From NCBI GenBank assembly GCA_003996215.1, contig QJPP01001782.1:1-64000 (forward strand): a stretch of DNA of 64,000 nt. Reading direction: 5' to 3'. Shown piece after piece: positions 1 through 10,439 of this stretch (positions within the stretch are counted from its first letter, which is position 1; each line of letters starts with the position of its first letter). Made by a program: the position numbers and the translations under genes. The stretch is from Jaltomata sinuosa (Eukaryota > Streptophyta > Magnoliopsida > Solanales > Solanaceae). The notes beneath the pieces were generated by a model, which worked only from the letters and a program-made list of their open reading frames with translations, ran no database searches and was not told the DNA's origin.

Positions 1-620
1 TAAACAAGAATAAAAATTAAAAGACTAAAGAGTGGAATGAATGTACCAAACGTCTGCCGTAAAAACAGACGATTATAACCGAAATTTGAAGAAGATTGCT
101 CCTCCAAAATTCACCAAATTATACTTCACTTGCAAAATAATAACAATAATTATAGAATTTGTAAATATTAAGAGATGAAAATTGAGAGAGAATGAGAGTT
201 GAATGGATGAATAAAAATTTAAAGGAAAAGGGGTATTTATAATGAAAAAAAAAGAGGGGCTGTTGGGGGGTGCTGAGGGGGGTGGGGTGGGGGGCCTGGG
301 GGTGTGGGGGGGGATAAACTAGCCGTTGGGGGGGGGGAGGGGGCTGAAATAGATGTTACCCAACGGCTCCAACGGTAACAATACGTACAAAAAAAAATCG
401 AAAATCTGAAATGTTAACCGGATCGGACCGGGCCGGAACCGGATTGCTATCGGTATGAACCGGTCCAATTTTTCGGTATGCCACCCTGGATCCATCCCAT
501 TCCGGTACCTGGTGGATACCATTCCGTTCTATTTCGGTATAGACCAAACCGGTACGGACTGGTACCAATACTGTAATGGACCGGAATGGTACCGATCCGT
601 ACCGGTTCGACGGCCAGTCT
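1..620. mobile_element. Terminal part of a hAT-like DNA transposon
   Basis: Positions 400-615 are packed with variants of the short words ACCGG, GGTACC and CCGGTACC on both strands, the dense subterminal repeats typical of plant hAT elements. On the minus strand the segment ends with TAAGACTGGCCGTCG (about 608-622), which resembles a hAT terminal inverted repeat. Just inside lie a G-rich tract and a pair of words, AGCCGTTGGG and CAACGGCTCCAACGG. The other end and any transposase lie left of the window, so neither the partner repeat nor the 8-bp target duplication can be checked. Short open frames across 319-752 arise from the repeats and are not genes. Confidence 0.55.
258..345 (+). repeat. 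G-rich low-complexity tract
   Basis: Nearly 90 bases with many runs of 4-9 G on the + strand, inside the hAT-like end. Runs this close together could form G-quadruplexes. It follows an A-run at about 245-253. Confidence 0.7.
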
Positions 621-622
621 TA

Positions 623-1185
623 GTGAGATGTATTCCCTTGATACACGTGGTTTCACGTAAGATAGTGCAATTATACGTGTTAAATGAGAAAAGACAGAAA
701 TAAATGCAGTCCAACACAACTTTATGTACACTTTATGTTGTCTTTCGTACAATCATCTGTTGCTGTGTTAGTTTCAACTCTCGTTGGCTTATAAAATAGA
801 GTAATTCTATAATATATAAGCGGTGAAGAGGGACGAACACAGCTTAAAAAATTGTACAAACAGCATTACAAATAGTACTGCTTATCATATTGGGTTTAAT
901 TCAATGATAATTAAACACGTTTATAACACGTGTCCTCCTGTCCAAGTGAAGATAATATGTATACTAACACATTTAAGTCAAACTTTTGGAAGAAGTAAAT
1001 GAAATAAGTGGCCATAATGTTTCCACATAGGTACTAGAAAATTTCTTTAAGGCGTATATATTATTATTATTACTATATAATAGAAGAGCGAATAAAGCAG
1101 CTTAGGATCAACCGAGAAATTAATCACTTTATTCTTCTTCTTTTGTAGAATTAAATTAATTAAAAGAGTTTTTATAATTATTTAT
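623..1185. other. Intergenic DNA, no gene recognised
   Basis: AT-rich sequence between the hAT-like end and the tandem-repeat block. It has no credible reading frame, RNA gene or known transposon end. Confidence 0.6.
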
Positions 1186-1192
1186 ACATTTA

Positions 1193-2230
1193 TTATAATA
1201 ATTAATAATTTAAAATATTTATAACTTAAAATATTTAAAAAGTATATAAAAATTTAATTAACTCTCAAAATTTATCAGTGCCACATAAATTAGAATAGAA
1301 AAAGTAACATGAAAATGACGTAAAAAGTACTATAAATCATAATAATTAATAACTTAAAATATTTAAAAGACATAATTTTTTTTTGATTGATTGTCAAAAT
1401 TCTATCAACACCATATAAATTAGAGGAGAGAGAATAACATATATTATTTTAAAATTATGTTGAAAGTACTATAAATCACAATAGTTAACAACTTAAAATA
1501 TCTAAAAACTATATAAAAAATTTAGTTGACTCTCCAAATTCCATCAGCGCCACATAAATTAGGACAGAGAAAGTCTAAAAATTATGTAAAAAGTACTATA
1601 AATCACAATAATTAACAACTTAAAATATTTGAAATCATAACAATTTTTTTTTACTTTTCGAGTCAAACCAAAAAATTGACCATTTTACTCTTCTTCTTTT
1701 GTAGAATTACATTAATTAAAAAAGTCTTTTTAATAATTTATATGTTTGAAAAATGTGTAATAAGTACTATAAATCATAATAATTAATAATTTAAAATATT
1801 TAATTTTTTAATTATCTCAAAATTTATCGGTGCCATATAAGTTGAGACAGAGGAAGTAACATGAACATGCCGTAAAGAGTGCTATAAATCACATTAATTA
1901 ATAATTTAAAATATTTTAAAAACATAAATTTTTTTGTTGATTCTCAAAATTCTATCAACGCTACATAAACTGGAGTAGAAGGAGTAACATATATTATTTG
2001 AAAATTATGTAGAAAGTATTATAAATCAGAATAATTAACAACTTAAAACATCTAAAAACTATATAAAAAATTTGGTTGACTCTCCAAATGCGCTACGAGA
2101 CAGAGAAAATAACATATATTATCTAAAAATTATATCAATAATACTATAAATTACAATAATTAATAATTTAAAATATTTAAAATCATACAATTTTTTTTTG
2201 ACTTTTCAAATTCATCGATATGACATAAAT
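1193..2230 (+). repeat. Eight diverged copies of a ~135-bp tandem repeat
   Basis: The anchor phrase ACTATAAATCAnAATAATTA plus CTTAAAATATTTAAA recurs near 1193 (partial), 1328, 1467, 1594, 1764, 1880, 2017 and 2141, giving steps of 116-170 bp. Each unit also carries a phrase like CACATAAATTAG..AGA..AGTAACAT. Copies differ by many substitutions and small indels, so the array is old. Confidence 0.75.
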
Positions 2231-2257
2231 TGAAACATAAAAAATAGCATACATTGG

Positions 2258-2287
2258 GCCCGTGCTTGCACGGGCGATCGTATCTAG
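2258..2287 (+). other. Helitron-type terminal hairpin and CTAG end
   Basis: GCCCGTGC (2258-2265) pairs perfectly with GCACGGGC (2268-2275) across a 2-nt loop. After GATCGTAT comes CTAG at 2284-2287. This GC-rich hairpin stands out sharply from its AT-rich surroundings. Confidence 0.6.
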
Positions 2288-2763
2288 CATGTTGTTATTG
2301 GGGGAGGTAAACAAAAATTTGATCACTATTTTCTTACTATTTCTTTTTTAAATATTTTTAATATAAAAAGTTTGAATTTAATACTTGTAATATAGTATCA
2401 AATTGCGTAAATTTTATTTAGAAAATAAATAAATAAGAAATCAACATCCAAATATTTATTTGAAATGGATGGAGTAATGTTTATATTTTCTTAAATAAAA
2501 AAAGTTAACAAATCAATACCAAAATTGAAATTAAAAATTTGACTCTTCGTACTCAAATTGAAATTGAAAATTTGACTTTTGGTACTCCGTATACCTTATT
2601 TCTTTGAAATAGATGAAGTAATGTTTAGATATTTTTTAAAATTAAAATTTCTTCTGTGTTATATAATGAGAGCAAATAAAAGATAATATTAAAAAATTTA
2701 AGCAATAAAAATAGAGAGACAATGAGGACTTTTCTTATTTTCTTTCAAGTATATTCAAAAATT
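2288..2763. other. AT-rich spacer with possible old MITE ends
   Basis: No gene. The phrase GAAATGGATGGAGTAATG near 2462 and a variant near 2606 resemble the right ends of Stowaway-type MITEs, but no left partner could be defined. Confidence 0.4.
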
Positions 2764-3210
2764 TGTTGGATTTTAAAAGGTGTGAATGAGAAATGAAGTG
2801 TTTCCCCAAAAAGACACCAGGAGGAAGGATGCAATTTGAATAACACCTTTTCATATTGGATGAGTTGTGACTTTTCTGATAAGTTGTGACTTTTTTGATG
2901 GATCGTGACTTTTTTGATGAGTTATGACTTTTTTGATGGGTTGTGACTTTTCAGATAAGACATTATAGCACTTGTTCATACTACCCTTTGTTGGCTATAA
3001 ATAGAGGATTTTTCTCTCATTTTTCTGTACCAAATATTCTCAACGTCTTCTACATATTTTCTTATAAACAAATATAGAGTCTTTGTGTGATTTGTTACTG
3101 ACTTAAAGTTTGACTTCGATGAAATTATTGGCGTTTGAGGTACCGCTACACCAATAACAAATATATCAATTTTATCTTGAAAGAAAATAATCTATAACCT
3201 CCGGTACAGT
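2764..3210 (+). repeat. 5' LTR of a Ty1/copia-type element (3' limit approximate)
   Basis: The segment opens with TGTTGGATT, a common copia LTR start. It holds about five copies of a ~22-bp unit around GAGTTGTGACTTTTTTGATG (2860-2955), then a TATA box at 2995-3004. It lies upstream of, and in the same orientation as, the copia gag remnant at 3866-4934. No clean primer-binding site was found, so the LTR end near 3210 is a guess. The following ~650 bases would be the leader and broken start of gag. No partner LTR is in the window. Confidence 0.5.
2995..3004 (+). promoter_or_regulatory. TATA box in the copia LTR
   Basis: CTATAAATAG follows the short tandem repeats by about 40 bases, the layout of an LTR U3 promoter. 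Confidence 0.5.
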
Positions 3211-3865
3211 AAGGGGATTAAATTTTTTAAGGACGCATGGTGAATTATGTGGTTTCGCATATTTTACATAAAGTTTTTACTCTTTATTTTTCAGTTTATT
3301 TCAAAAATCTGATTTACTATTTTTTTAACACAGTAAAACAACAAGCTTAAGGAATTCAATTTTTCATTTATTGTGTTTATATCTCTTCTGATTTTGGAGA
3401 CTAATATTCAATTTGAAAAATATAAAACTTCACTAAATACTAAATTTGTTTCTATAAAAATTTACTTAGTTCGAAGAAATAAAATCTTCACCATTTGATA
3501 ACTTTTGATGTTGTTTCAATAATAGATATGAAAGAAACAAATATCCTAATAGTTGGCTCTACGAGCAATTTAGCCTCCTCCATCGTTCTATGTCAACACT
3601 GGCTCTGGTAGAAAAGTCCCCAAAAAAAAATTGGGTTTGATTTCAAGCGCTGACAACAGAAGATGTTCTTATACTTTACTACACTGAGTCTGCAGAAGCC
3701 CATTAAGGAAGATGTTCTGGCTCTGCTGGAATCTACTCCTAATAATGAATGTTTCATAGTGACTGCGACTTGAAAACACTCAGATTTTTTATGCAATAAT
3801 TATATTTCAAGTGAGTTTGAGGATGATTTGTACAATGTCTACAGTAATATGTAAACTTCAAAAGA
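3211..3865 (+). other. Copia leader and unreadable start of gag
   Basis: AT-rich sequence between the LTR and the first recognisable gag residues. No intact frame. By position it should contain the primer-binding site and the first part of gag, but neither is clear. Confidence 0.35.
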
Positions 3866-4934
3866 ACTGTGGGATTGAAAAAAAGTATAAGATCAAAAAT
3901 GTCGGGTTAAAGAAGTTTGTTGCTGCCAAATTTTTAGACTATTATGATAGACAACAAGCCTGTCATTTCCCATGTCCAAAAGATGCAAGTTATCATTCAT
4001 GATCTCCTTGCTGAAGGTAGAACTCAAATTAATGCTTCTGTTAAAAGTATTAGTTATGTTGCTAATTGTAAATTTTTTATTAAAGGTTTGATCATCAATG
4101 AGGCGTTTCAAGCTGCATCCATGATTAAAAAGTTACTGTCTTTATGGAGGGACTTTAAGAACTACTAGAAACATAAGCGCAAGAAGATGAAACTTGAAGA
4201 TCTGATTATTCAATTGAGGATCGAAGAAGATAATAAAACAGCTGAATGGAAGGTGTATGAAAACTCAATAATAAATATTGAAGCAAACATTTTTGAGTCT
4301 GCTCGAATTAATTCGAAAAAAAGGAAGAAGCCTTTTGGACCAAAGAATTATCTCAGCAAGAAAAAATTCAAGAGAGATTGTCACAACTATAAAAAAAATT
4401 GAAAATAAAACTTAAAATATCATGCTCCTAAAAAAGAAAAGAAGAATGTTCAAGAAAACATAATTTAAACAAATATGGAGATTGCTAACTTGTGCGCTAT
4501 GATGTCTGAGTGCAACTTAATAGAATATCTCAAGGAGTGGTAAATTGATTCTGGAGCCACCCAACATGTTTGTGTTATTATAGAAAAATTCTCTTCATAT
4601 GCTCTCACTGGACACGATGAGACTATTTTTATGGGAAGTTCTGCAACAGCCAAGATTGAAGGTTATGAAAAAATATTTCTGAAGATGACCTTTGAAAAGG
4701 TGTATAAAAAAGGTTACCTTACTGAGGGGCTTTTCAAACTGAATGTAAGGGTCATTTGATAATAATAAAAATTCAGCTTCTTCTTACTTACTTAAGTCAT
4801 ATGATTTATGGAATTCTCATTAAGGACATGTCAATTATTAAATCTTACGTAAAATGATTAATTTTGAATTATTGCCTAAGTTTGAACGCAATCAATCAAA
4901 ATATTAAATATGTGTTAAATTTAAGCTAGCATTT
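3866..4934 (+). pseudogene. Ty1/copia gag-protease-pre-integrase remnant
   Basis: Three forward frames together read as the Gag of a Tork-like copia element: LWD-like and KKFVAAKFLDY residues near 3866-3945, a VISHVQKMQVIIHDLLAEG stretch near 3960-4020, and KLEDLIIQLRIEEDNK near 4190-4240. A basic Lys-rich stretch and a degraded zinc-knuckle region follow. The protease active site IDSGATQHVC is readable at about 4540-4575. Next comes a jump to the GAG_pre-integrase domain (KGYLTEGLFKLNV, then SYLLKSYDLW and GHVNY) up to 4934. Stops and frameshifts are frequent, and the part between protease and pre-integrase is shortened. The reading ends abruptly where LTR A begins, so A inserted here. The remaining integrase, RT and RNase H were not found to the right. 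Confidence 0.75.
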
Positions 4935-7135
4935 TGTAACAACATATTTCGTCGTTACGCTGAATTAAGGCATAAGTACCTAGCTAGAAAAGTCTCTAGG
5001 TGAGAATTAAAAATCTTGAGCTAGGGTGAGCTCAGACTAAAATATAATATTCTGTGCCTTAAGTGTAATTTGTGTTTCATGTATTATTGTGTGGTAGTGT
5101 AGTGCCTATTTTTGAATAGTAAGCTATTGTAGTATCCCATAGAAAGTTTCGAGACGAGAATTGGTGTCATAAAACTCCATATATGATAGTTGCCGCATTA
5201 GAAATAATTTGTGGTGTCTGTAAAATAAGGTGTGTTGCGAAATGGGGGTTTGGGAGCGACAAAGCAATCTTTTGGAATTTTCCCTTGTCGAGACAGAAGG
5301 ATGCCTCATCGCGATGATCCATCGCGATGAGCGGTCCTCATCGTGATGGATTACGCGATAGTATACCTAGGAGTTCTGCAGTTTTCTAAGTTATCCTCAT
5401 AACTCAACTTCATTCTAGAGATCTCAAAAGTGATTTCTCCAAGAAAACTAGGGCAAATTCCATCGTTCGAGATAAGTAATCCGTAGACTCTTAATTTATT
5501 GATTAATTATCTTTCTTAGATCTTAGGGGAAAGAATTAATGGTGGATTCCTTACAATTAAACCCTAGATGCATAAACTTGGGAAAGAACCCTATGGGTAG
5601 GTGTGAAATTACATAGAATTGATCCTAAGTTGTATTTTTTTGAATTCAAACTTATAATTATTAGCCCTTAACATGTTTAAGAATAGTGGAGAACCTTGGG
5701 TTCCATAAAGGTGAAAACTTTAGGATTAAAATGGTGAAAAAGCTATTAACTTGGTTAGAAACCTTGGGTTCCTGATCCTATGAATGTAGTGGGTCTAATT
5801 AATAATTAAATAATCCTTGAGAAATGCCAAAAACCTCATTTAACGGGTAGAATAATTGGGTTTTATTTCCAAAGCCTGAAATGAAGGATAATTGGTTAAT
5901 TACTCTTATATTTTTGCTATTTGTAGACCTTGTGCATTCTGGAGAGTTAAGAAAGGACAAGGCAGTGGTGAACTAGCTTGTGGGTAGTGTATCTGCACTC
6001 GAGGTAGGTTATGGTTTGAACAGGAGTTAAGACTTACCTTATTGCATGTTTGTAGTGAAATTATATAAACTGTGATTGATCTTCGGACGTGGTTGTATTG
6101 TATATGTTTTCTCTGTTATGCTTGTATTAATAGGCTAAATGAACAGAAACTGATGAGTGAGCTGAAATGGCTAAGTATGAATAGTGTCTTAGGCACTTAG
6201 TATCTTCGTGAGAATATAGGTCTGAGAACCTAGTTATATAGATGTTGTTGTTGGTACCTTTGATATGGAGCAGATATCACGCTGGTATGATGTATGGATA
6301 TCTAGGGTCCCTTGCAGGTCATGGCTAGTGGACAAAAATAAGACCCATAGCATGTATGTACACTTTTTTAACCTTATTTTATACTATTGCATTACTTATT
6401 ATGATGAATGGACTGAGAACTAAGGTGAGACTAGAAATACAAACTCTATGAGTAGAGATTGATGGATATAGTGATAAGCGAGATAGTTGCTGAGTGTGAT
6501 TACTCTTTTTATCTCTTGTGGTACTATTCTATGAATTGTGAACTTGAATTGGTTTCTATTGAATTGACTTGAAAGATTACATGTTGGTTGCTTATATGCT
6601 AATTATTGGAATCCTGTCACTTGTTATGTGTTTCACTGCTTTATATTATATTATTGGGTCGACCTATGATATCTACCAGTATATAGTGTATTTTACTGAT
6701 ACTATCATTTGCTCTTCTTTTATTAAGTGCATACTGTGTTCCAGAGGCTGAGACGCGACCTCAGCTAGATCAAAGAGACTGACAGCAGATCCAAGAGTGA
6801 GCACTATTTCTCAGGCTTTCATGGATTCTCCACGAGTTGTTGTCCTTCCTCTGGACAATGGAACTCTTTATCTTATTACTTTTAGACATTGTTGGATATC
6901 TTAGACTATGTTGACTTAGAGTTATGGATGATGACTTCCAATTTTTGAGATATTTAGATGTGTTTTCTGCATATTCTTTTATTAATTATTTAGACCTTGA
7001 TTTATTTATTACTTAAGTGAAGTTTTATCCATCTTCTTTTAAATTGATTGAGTCTGAGAGTTAGGTTGGGTTATTTGGTTCTCTCACGGGAGGATTAGTG
7101 TGGGTGTCAATAATGACCCCATTTGAGTCATGACA
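4935..7135 (+). repeat. 5' LTR of Ty3/gypsy element A
   Basis: The LTR starts with TGTAACAACATATTTCGTCG and ends with TCATGACA, followed after four bases by a tRNA-Met-type primer site. Its 2.2 kb length is typical of Tekay/Del-like chromoviruses. Its first ~140 bases match, in reverse orientation, the LTR fragment at 10243-10382, so A and B belong to related families. A palindrome cluster lies at 5306-5348. The second LTR of A is absent. The small open frames inside (for example 6569-6751) are not supported as genes. Confidence 0.8.
5306..5348 (+). repeat. ATCGCGAT palindrome cluster in LTR A
   Basis: CATCGCGATG occurs twice and CATCGTGATG once in about 40 bases, roughly 370-415 bases into the LTR. 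The variant copy looks like CpG decay (C to T). Confidence 0.8.
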
Positions 7136-7139
7136 AAGT

Positions 7140-7151
7140 TGGTATCAAAGC
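7140..7151 (+). other. Primer-binding site of element A (initiator tRNA-Met)
   Basis: TGGTATCAAAGC differs by one base from TGGTATCAGAGC, the standard plant tRNA-iMet primer site. It begins four bases after the LTR end. Confidence 0.8.
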
Positions 7152-7352
7152 TCCAGACTCGTTGATCTCATCGTACCAGAATGAGTTTAGTAGAGTCTTG
7201 CAGAATGATACAGAGAAGTCTGTACTTCTCTACAAGAGGCTGTAGGACTTTTGAAAACCTCGACTTCTTTCATTCCTCATCCTATAACTTGATTCCAATT
7301 GGTATCTGGCGATCCAAATTGGTATATAACTCTTTCACTCTTGTTCTCACAG

Positions 7353-8660
7353 ATGATCAGGATACTTTTGTCTAAAGCTGGAGCAGCAGTACCTGAGCCA
7401 ATTGTTAAGGCTGTGATCCATGGTAGAGGTAGAGTTATGGGTAGAGCCAGAGAAATGAGAAGAGTTGCGCCCGCCAGGGGCGGTTCTCGAGCTATAGCTC
7501 TGGCTCGTGAAAGGTCATCATCTCTTCCTCTGCAAGAGAATTCTCTTAAGGTTGTGGTAGAGGAGGTAGTTTAAGTTGAGCACAATGAGGTAGCATAACC
7601 AGTCCAGGGGATGGGCGCGCACCCAGTTCAGGGAGGTGTGACATAGGTCCCATTACCATCTGAGGTAATCTAGTAGGTTCTGAGCTTTTTTAGCAGTTTA
7701 GCAGGGGATGAGGCTACTCCTGCGGTTCCTGTTGTCTATCATCTGGTGACCCAACATGCTGTAGTTGTGGCACCACTGTTAGATGTTATTTATGAGATAG
7801 GAATATTTCCATGACTGGTAATAGGTGCGGTGATGACATGTGGTGAACATGAGCTCTTCTGCAAGTTTATGAAAATGAGGCCTCATGTGTTTCATGTATT
7901 AGAATCTAAGGACACCTATGAGTTCATCATAGACTACCATGAGAGAGTGCATAGAATGGGTATTATGGAGAGGAATGGTGTGGTATTTGTTTCATTTCAG
8001 TTCCAAGGGGATGCCAAGATGTGGTGGAGGGCATTCGTGGAGTACACATCTACTAAAGTGCTCCCTGCGACTTAGAGTCACTTCTATCAGGTCTTCCTAG
8101 AGAGGTATGTTCCCCGGACACTAAGAGACAGAAAGAAGGATGAGTTCAAAAATATTGAGTAAGGTATCTCATCTGTGGTTGCTTATGAGATTCGTTTAAA
8201 TGCCTTAGCTCGCTATTATTCTAAGTTGATTAATACAGAGGAAAAGTGGATCCACCATTTTGTGAAAGGTATGAATACAGGGTTGCAGATCACTGTTTTG
8301 CAGGTTGCATCTTCGAGTAAGTTATTTCAGCAAGTTGTGCAATTTGTGAAGAATATTAAAGGGATAAAGCAAGAGAGTCAGGAAGGATAGCTTTGAAAAA
8401 GCCTCGGTCTGTAGGTGGTTACAGTGGTTAGCTTTTAAAAGGTCAGGGTTCATGGGGATACCCTGAGTGCCCAATTCATTCGTCGGCATCGGTTTTAGCG
8501 GGGGTCCATCAGGGACCAGTCAGCCTGCATCAGATTTTGGTGGGTAAATTGCTCAGTCGGCTCTGGCACAATGACCTAATTTCGACCGTGCCTGCTTTGA
8601 ATATGGTGAGCTTGGTCAATTAAGGAGGAACTGTCCTCGGCTTCAGCATGCATCTCAGCA
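7353..8660 (+). pseudogene. Ty3/gypsy element A gag (broken)
   Basis: The likely start is the ATG at 7353, after the conserved leader. The N-terminal part is Arg- and Gly-rich. The Retrotrans_gag core reads from about 7830 (HVFHVLESKDTYEFIIDYHE) through WWRAFVEY (near 8020), FLERYVPRTLRD (near 8100) and FVKGMNTGL (near 8260). A zinc-knuckle remnant at about 8595-8640 reads CFEYGELGQLRRNC, with the second Cys replaced by Tyr and the His by Gln, so metal binding would be lost. In-frame stops at 7572 and near 8072 and 8162, and others, make it non-coding now. Gag would form the particle that packages the element's RNA. Confidence 0.8.
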
Positions 8661-8839
8661 GCAGGATCCTAGAGCTTTGGTTCCAGCTGGTAGGGGTAAC
8701 AGTTATGATAGGGATTATCCACAGGGTGGTCAGAGCAGTCACACTACTGGTAGGGATGGCGCTTAGCCTTACCAGGGTGATGGTAAAGGAAGTAATCAGC
8801 CCAACAGGGGCGGTGCGCAAATAAGAGACAAAAATCACT

Positions 8840-10242
8840 TCTATGCTTTTTGGATAGGCCAGAGGCAGAGACTTTAGACGCGGTGATCACATGTACTATT
8901 TTGTTTGTGATTGTATGGCTTTAATTTTGTTTGACCCTGGTCTTACCTTTTCTTATGTGTCTGCTGGTTTTGCTGAGAGCTTTTATATGTTATGTGAATT
9001 CCTTGATTTTTCTATTATTATATCTATTATGGTAGGGGATTCTATGGTGGTAGATAGGGTCTTCCGGGCTTTTCCTATCATATTCATAGGCCGAGAGACC
9101 TTAGATGATTTAGTTGTTCTTGACGTGGTAAACTTTAACATCATCTTTGGGATGAGTTGGTTGTCTCCATATTATGTTATCCTAGACTGTTATCCTAGAC
9201 TGTCATGCTAAGACAATATCTATGTCTATTCCTGGGTTGGATAGGTTAGAATTGGAGGGTAATCATAGTCCAGCTCCAATGAAATTTGTGTCCTTCCTTC
9301 ATTCTCAGAGTCTGATGGGGATGGGATGTCTTGCCTTCCTAGCTCATCTTTGGGACACCAGTTTCAAGGTCCCACCATTGAGTCAGTTCTGGTAGTATGT
9401 GAGTTCCAGGAGGTATTTCCTACAGATTTGCCTGGCATGCAACCTGACTGGGATATTATTTTTTGCATTGACTTAGAGCCGAACACGCGTCATATCTCTA
9501 TTTCTCCCTATAGGATGGCACTGGTTGAATTAAGGGAGCTTATGGCCTAGTTACAAGAGCTTTTGCGTAAGGGTTTTATCCGTTCGAGTGCCTCCCTGTG
9601 GGGTGCTCCAGTTCTCTTTGTTAAAAAGAAAAATGGTAGTCTGCACATGCGTATAGACTATAGACAGTTGAATAAAGTTACTATCCGTAACCAGTACCCT
9701 CTCCCTTGCATTGATGACCTGTTCGATTAGTTACAAAGGGCTTTAGTATTCTCTAAGATTGACTTAAGTACTGGTTACCATTAGCTAAAAATCCGACCAT
9801 TAGATATTCTTAAGACTGCATTTTGTATCTGATACAGGTACTATGAGTTTTTGGTAATGTCATTCGGACTGACTAACGCCCCAGCTGCTTTCATGGGCTT
9901 GATGAATAAAGTATTCAAGCCCTATCTTAACTCCTTCATCATAGTCTTCATTGATGATATTCTGGTATACTCTAAGGATGATAAGGAGCATGAGGATCAT
10001 CTTAGAGTTGTGTTGGGACTGCTGAAGGACAAGGAATTGTGTGAAAATTTTTCAAAGTATGAGTTCTGGCTATCTTCTATGTCCTTTATAGGGCATGTAG
10101 TTTCAAAATATGGGGTGATGGTAGACCCACAAAAAATAAAAGCAGTAAAGAATTGGGCTAGACCCACTTCGGTGATGGAAGTCTGTAGTTTTGTAGGGTT
10201 GGCTAGCTACTATCACCGATATGTTAAGGACTTTACATCCAT
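8840..10242 (+). pseudogene. Ty3/gypsy element A protease and reverse transcriptase (truncated)
   Basis: Retropepsin-like protease lies at 8891-9211: the active-site triad reads FDPG instead of D-S/T-G, and the flap-side motif is IIFGMSWLSPY. After a linker with the conserved EFQEVFP..DLPG phrase (near 9405) comes RT. It includes LLRKGFIRSS (near 9560), FVKKKNGSLHMRIDYRQLNK (near 9620), SFGLTNAPAAFM (near 9860) and the catalytic FIDDIL at 9947-9964. The RNase H boundary region is readable to about 10240, where the element B fragment starts. RNase H, integrase and the 3' LTR are missing. Stops near 9550, 9729 and 9781 break the frame. It would have copied the element's RNA into DNA. Confidence 0.85.
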
Positions 10243-10382
10243 ACGAATTGTACCTAAGGCACAAAATACTATATTTTAGTCTGAACTCACCCTAGCTCGG
10301 AGATTTTTAATTCTCACCTTGGGGCTTTTGTAGCTAGGTACTTATGTCTTAATTAAGCGTAATGATAAAATAAATCATTACA
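10243..10382 (-). repeat. LTR fragment of element B (minus orientation)
   Basis: On the minus strand this starts with TGTAATGATTTATTTTATCA at 10382 and matches the first ~140 bases of LTR A, then stops at the junction with element A. On its right it directly follows the 3' end of element B pol, so it is the start of B's 3' LTR. The exact junction with A lies within about 10236-10245. Confidence 0.7.
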
Positions 10383-10439
10383 TTAGATACCAATTAAACA
10401 ATCATTCATCCGCGAATGACAATAAGGAGAAAAATAGGG

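Larger units (their letters stand above)
1186..2287 (+). mobile_element. Non-autonomous Helitron-like element (3' end well marked)
   Basis: The block consists of a diverged ~135-bp tandem repeat and finishes with an 8-bp-stem hairpin followed 8 bases later by CTAG. Hairpin plus CTRR is the classical Helitron 3' signature. There is no Rep/helicase coding sequence, so the element would be non-autonomous. The left boundary (a 5' TC) was not located; 1186 is only where the repeats begin. The base after CTAG is C, whereas T is usual for insertion between A and T, which weakens the call. Confidence 0.5.

Noticed and set aside
4935..10382. A single complete element with LTRs at both ends
   Set aside because: The two LTR pieces are in opposite orientation and the coding regions on each side are on opposite strands, so they are two elements.
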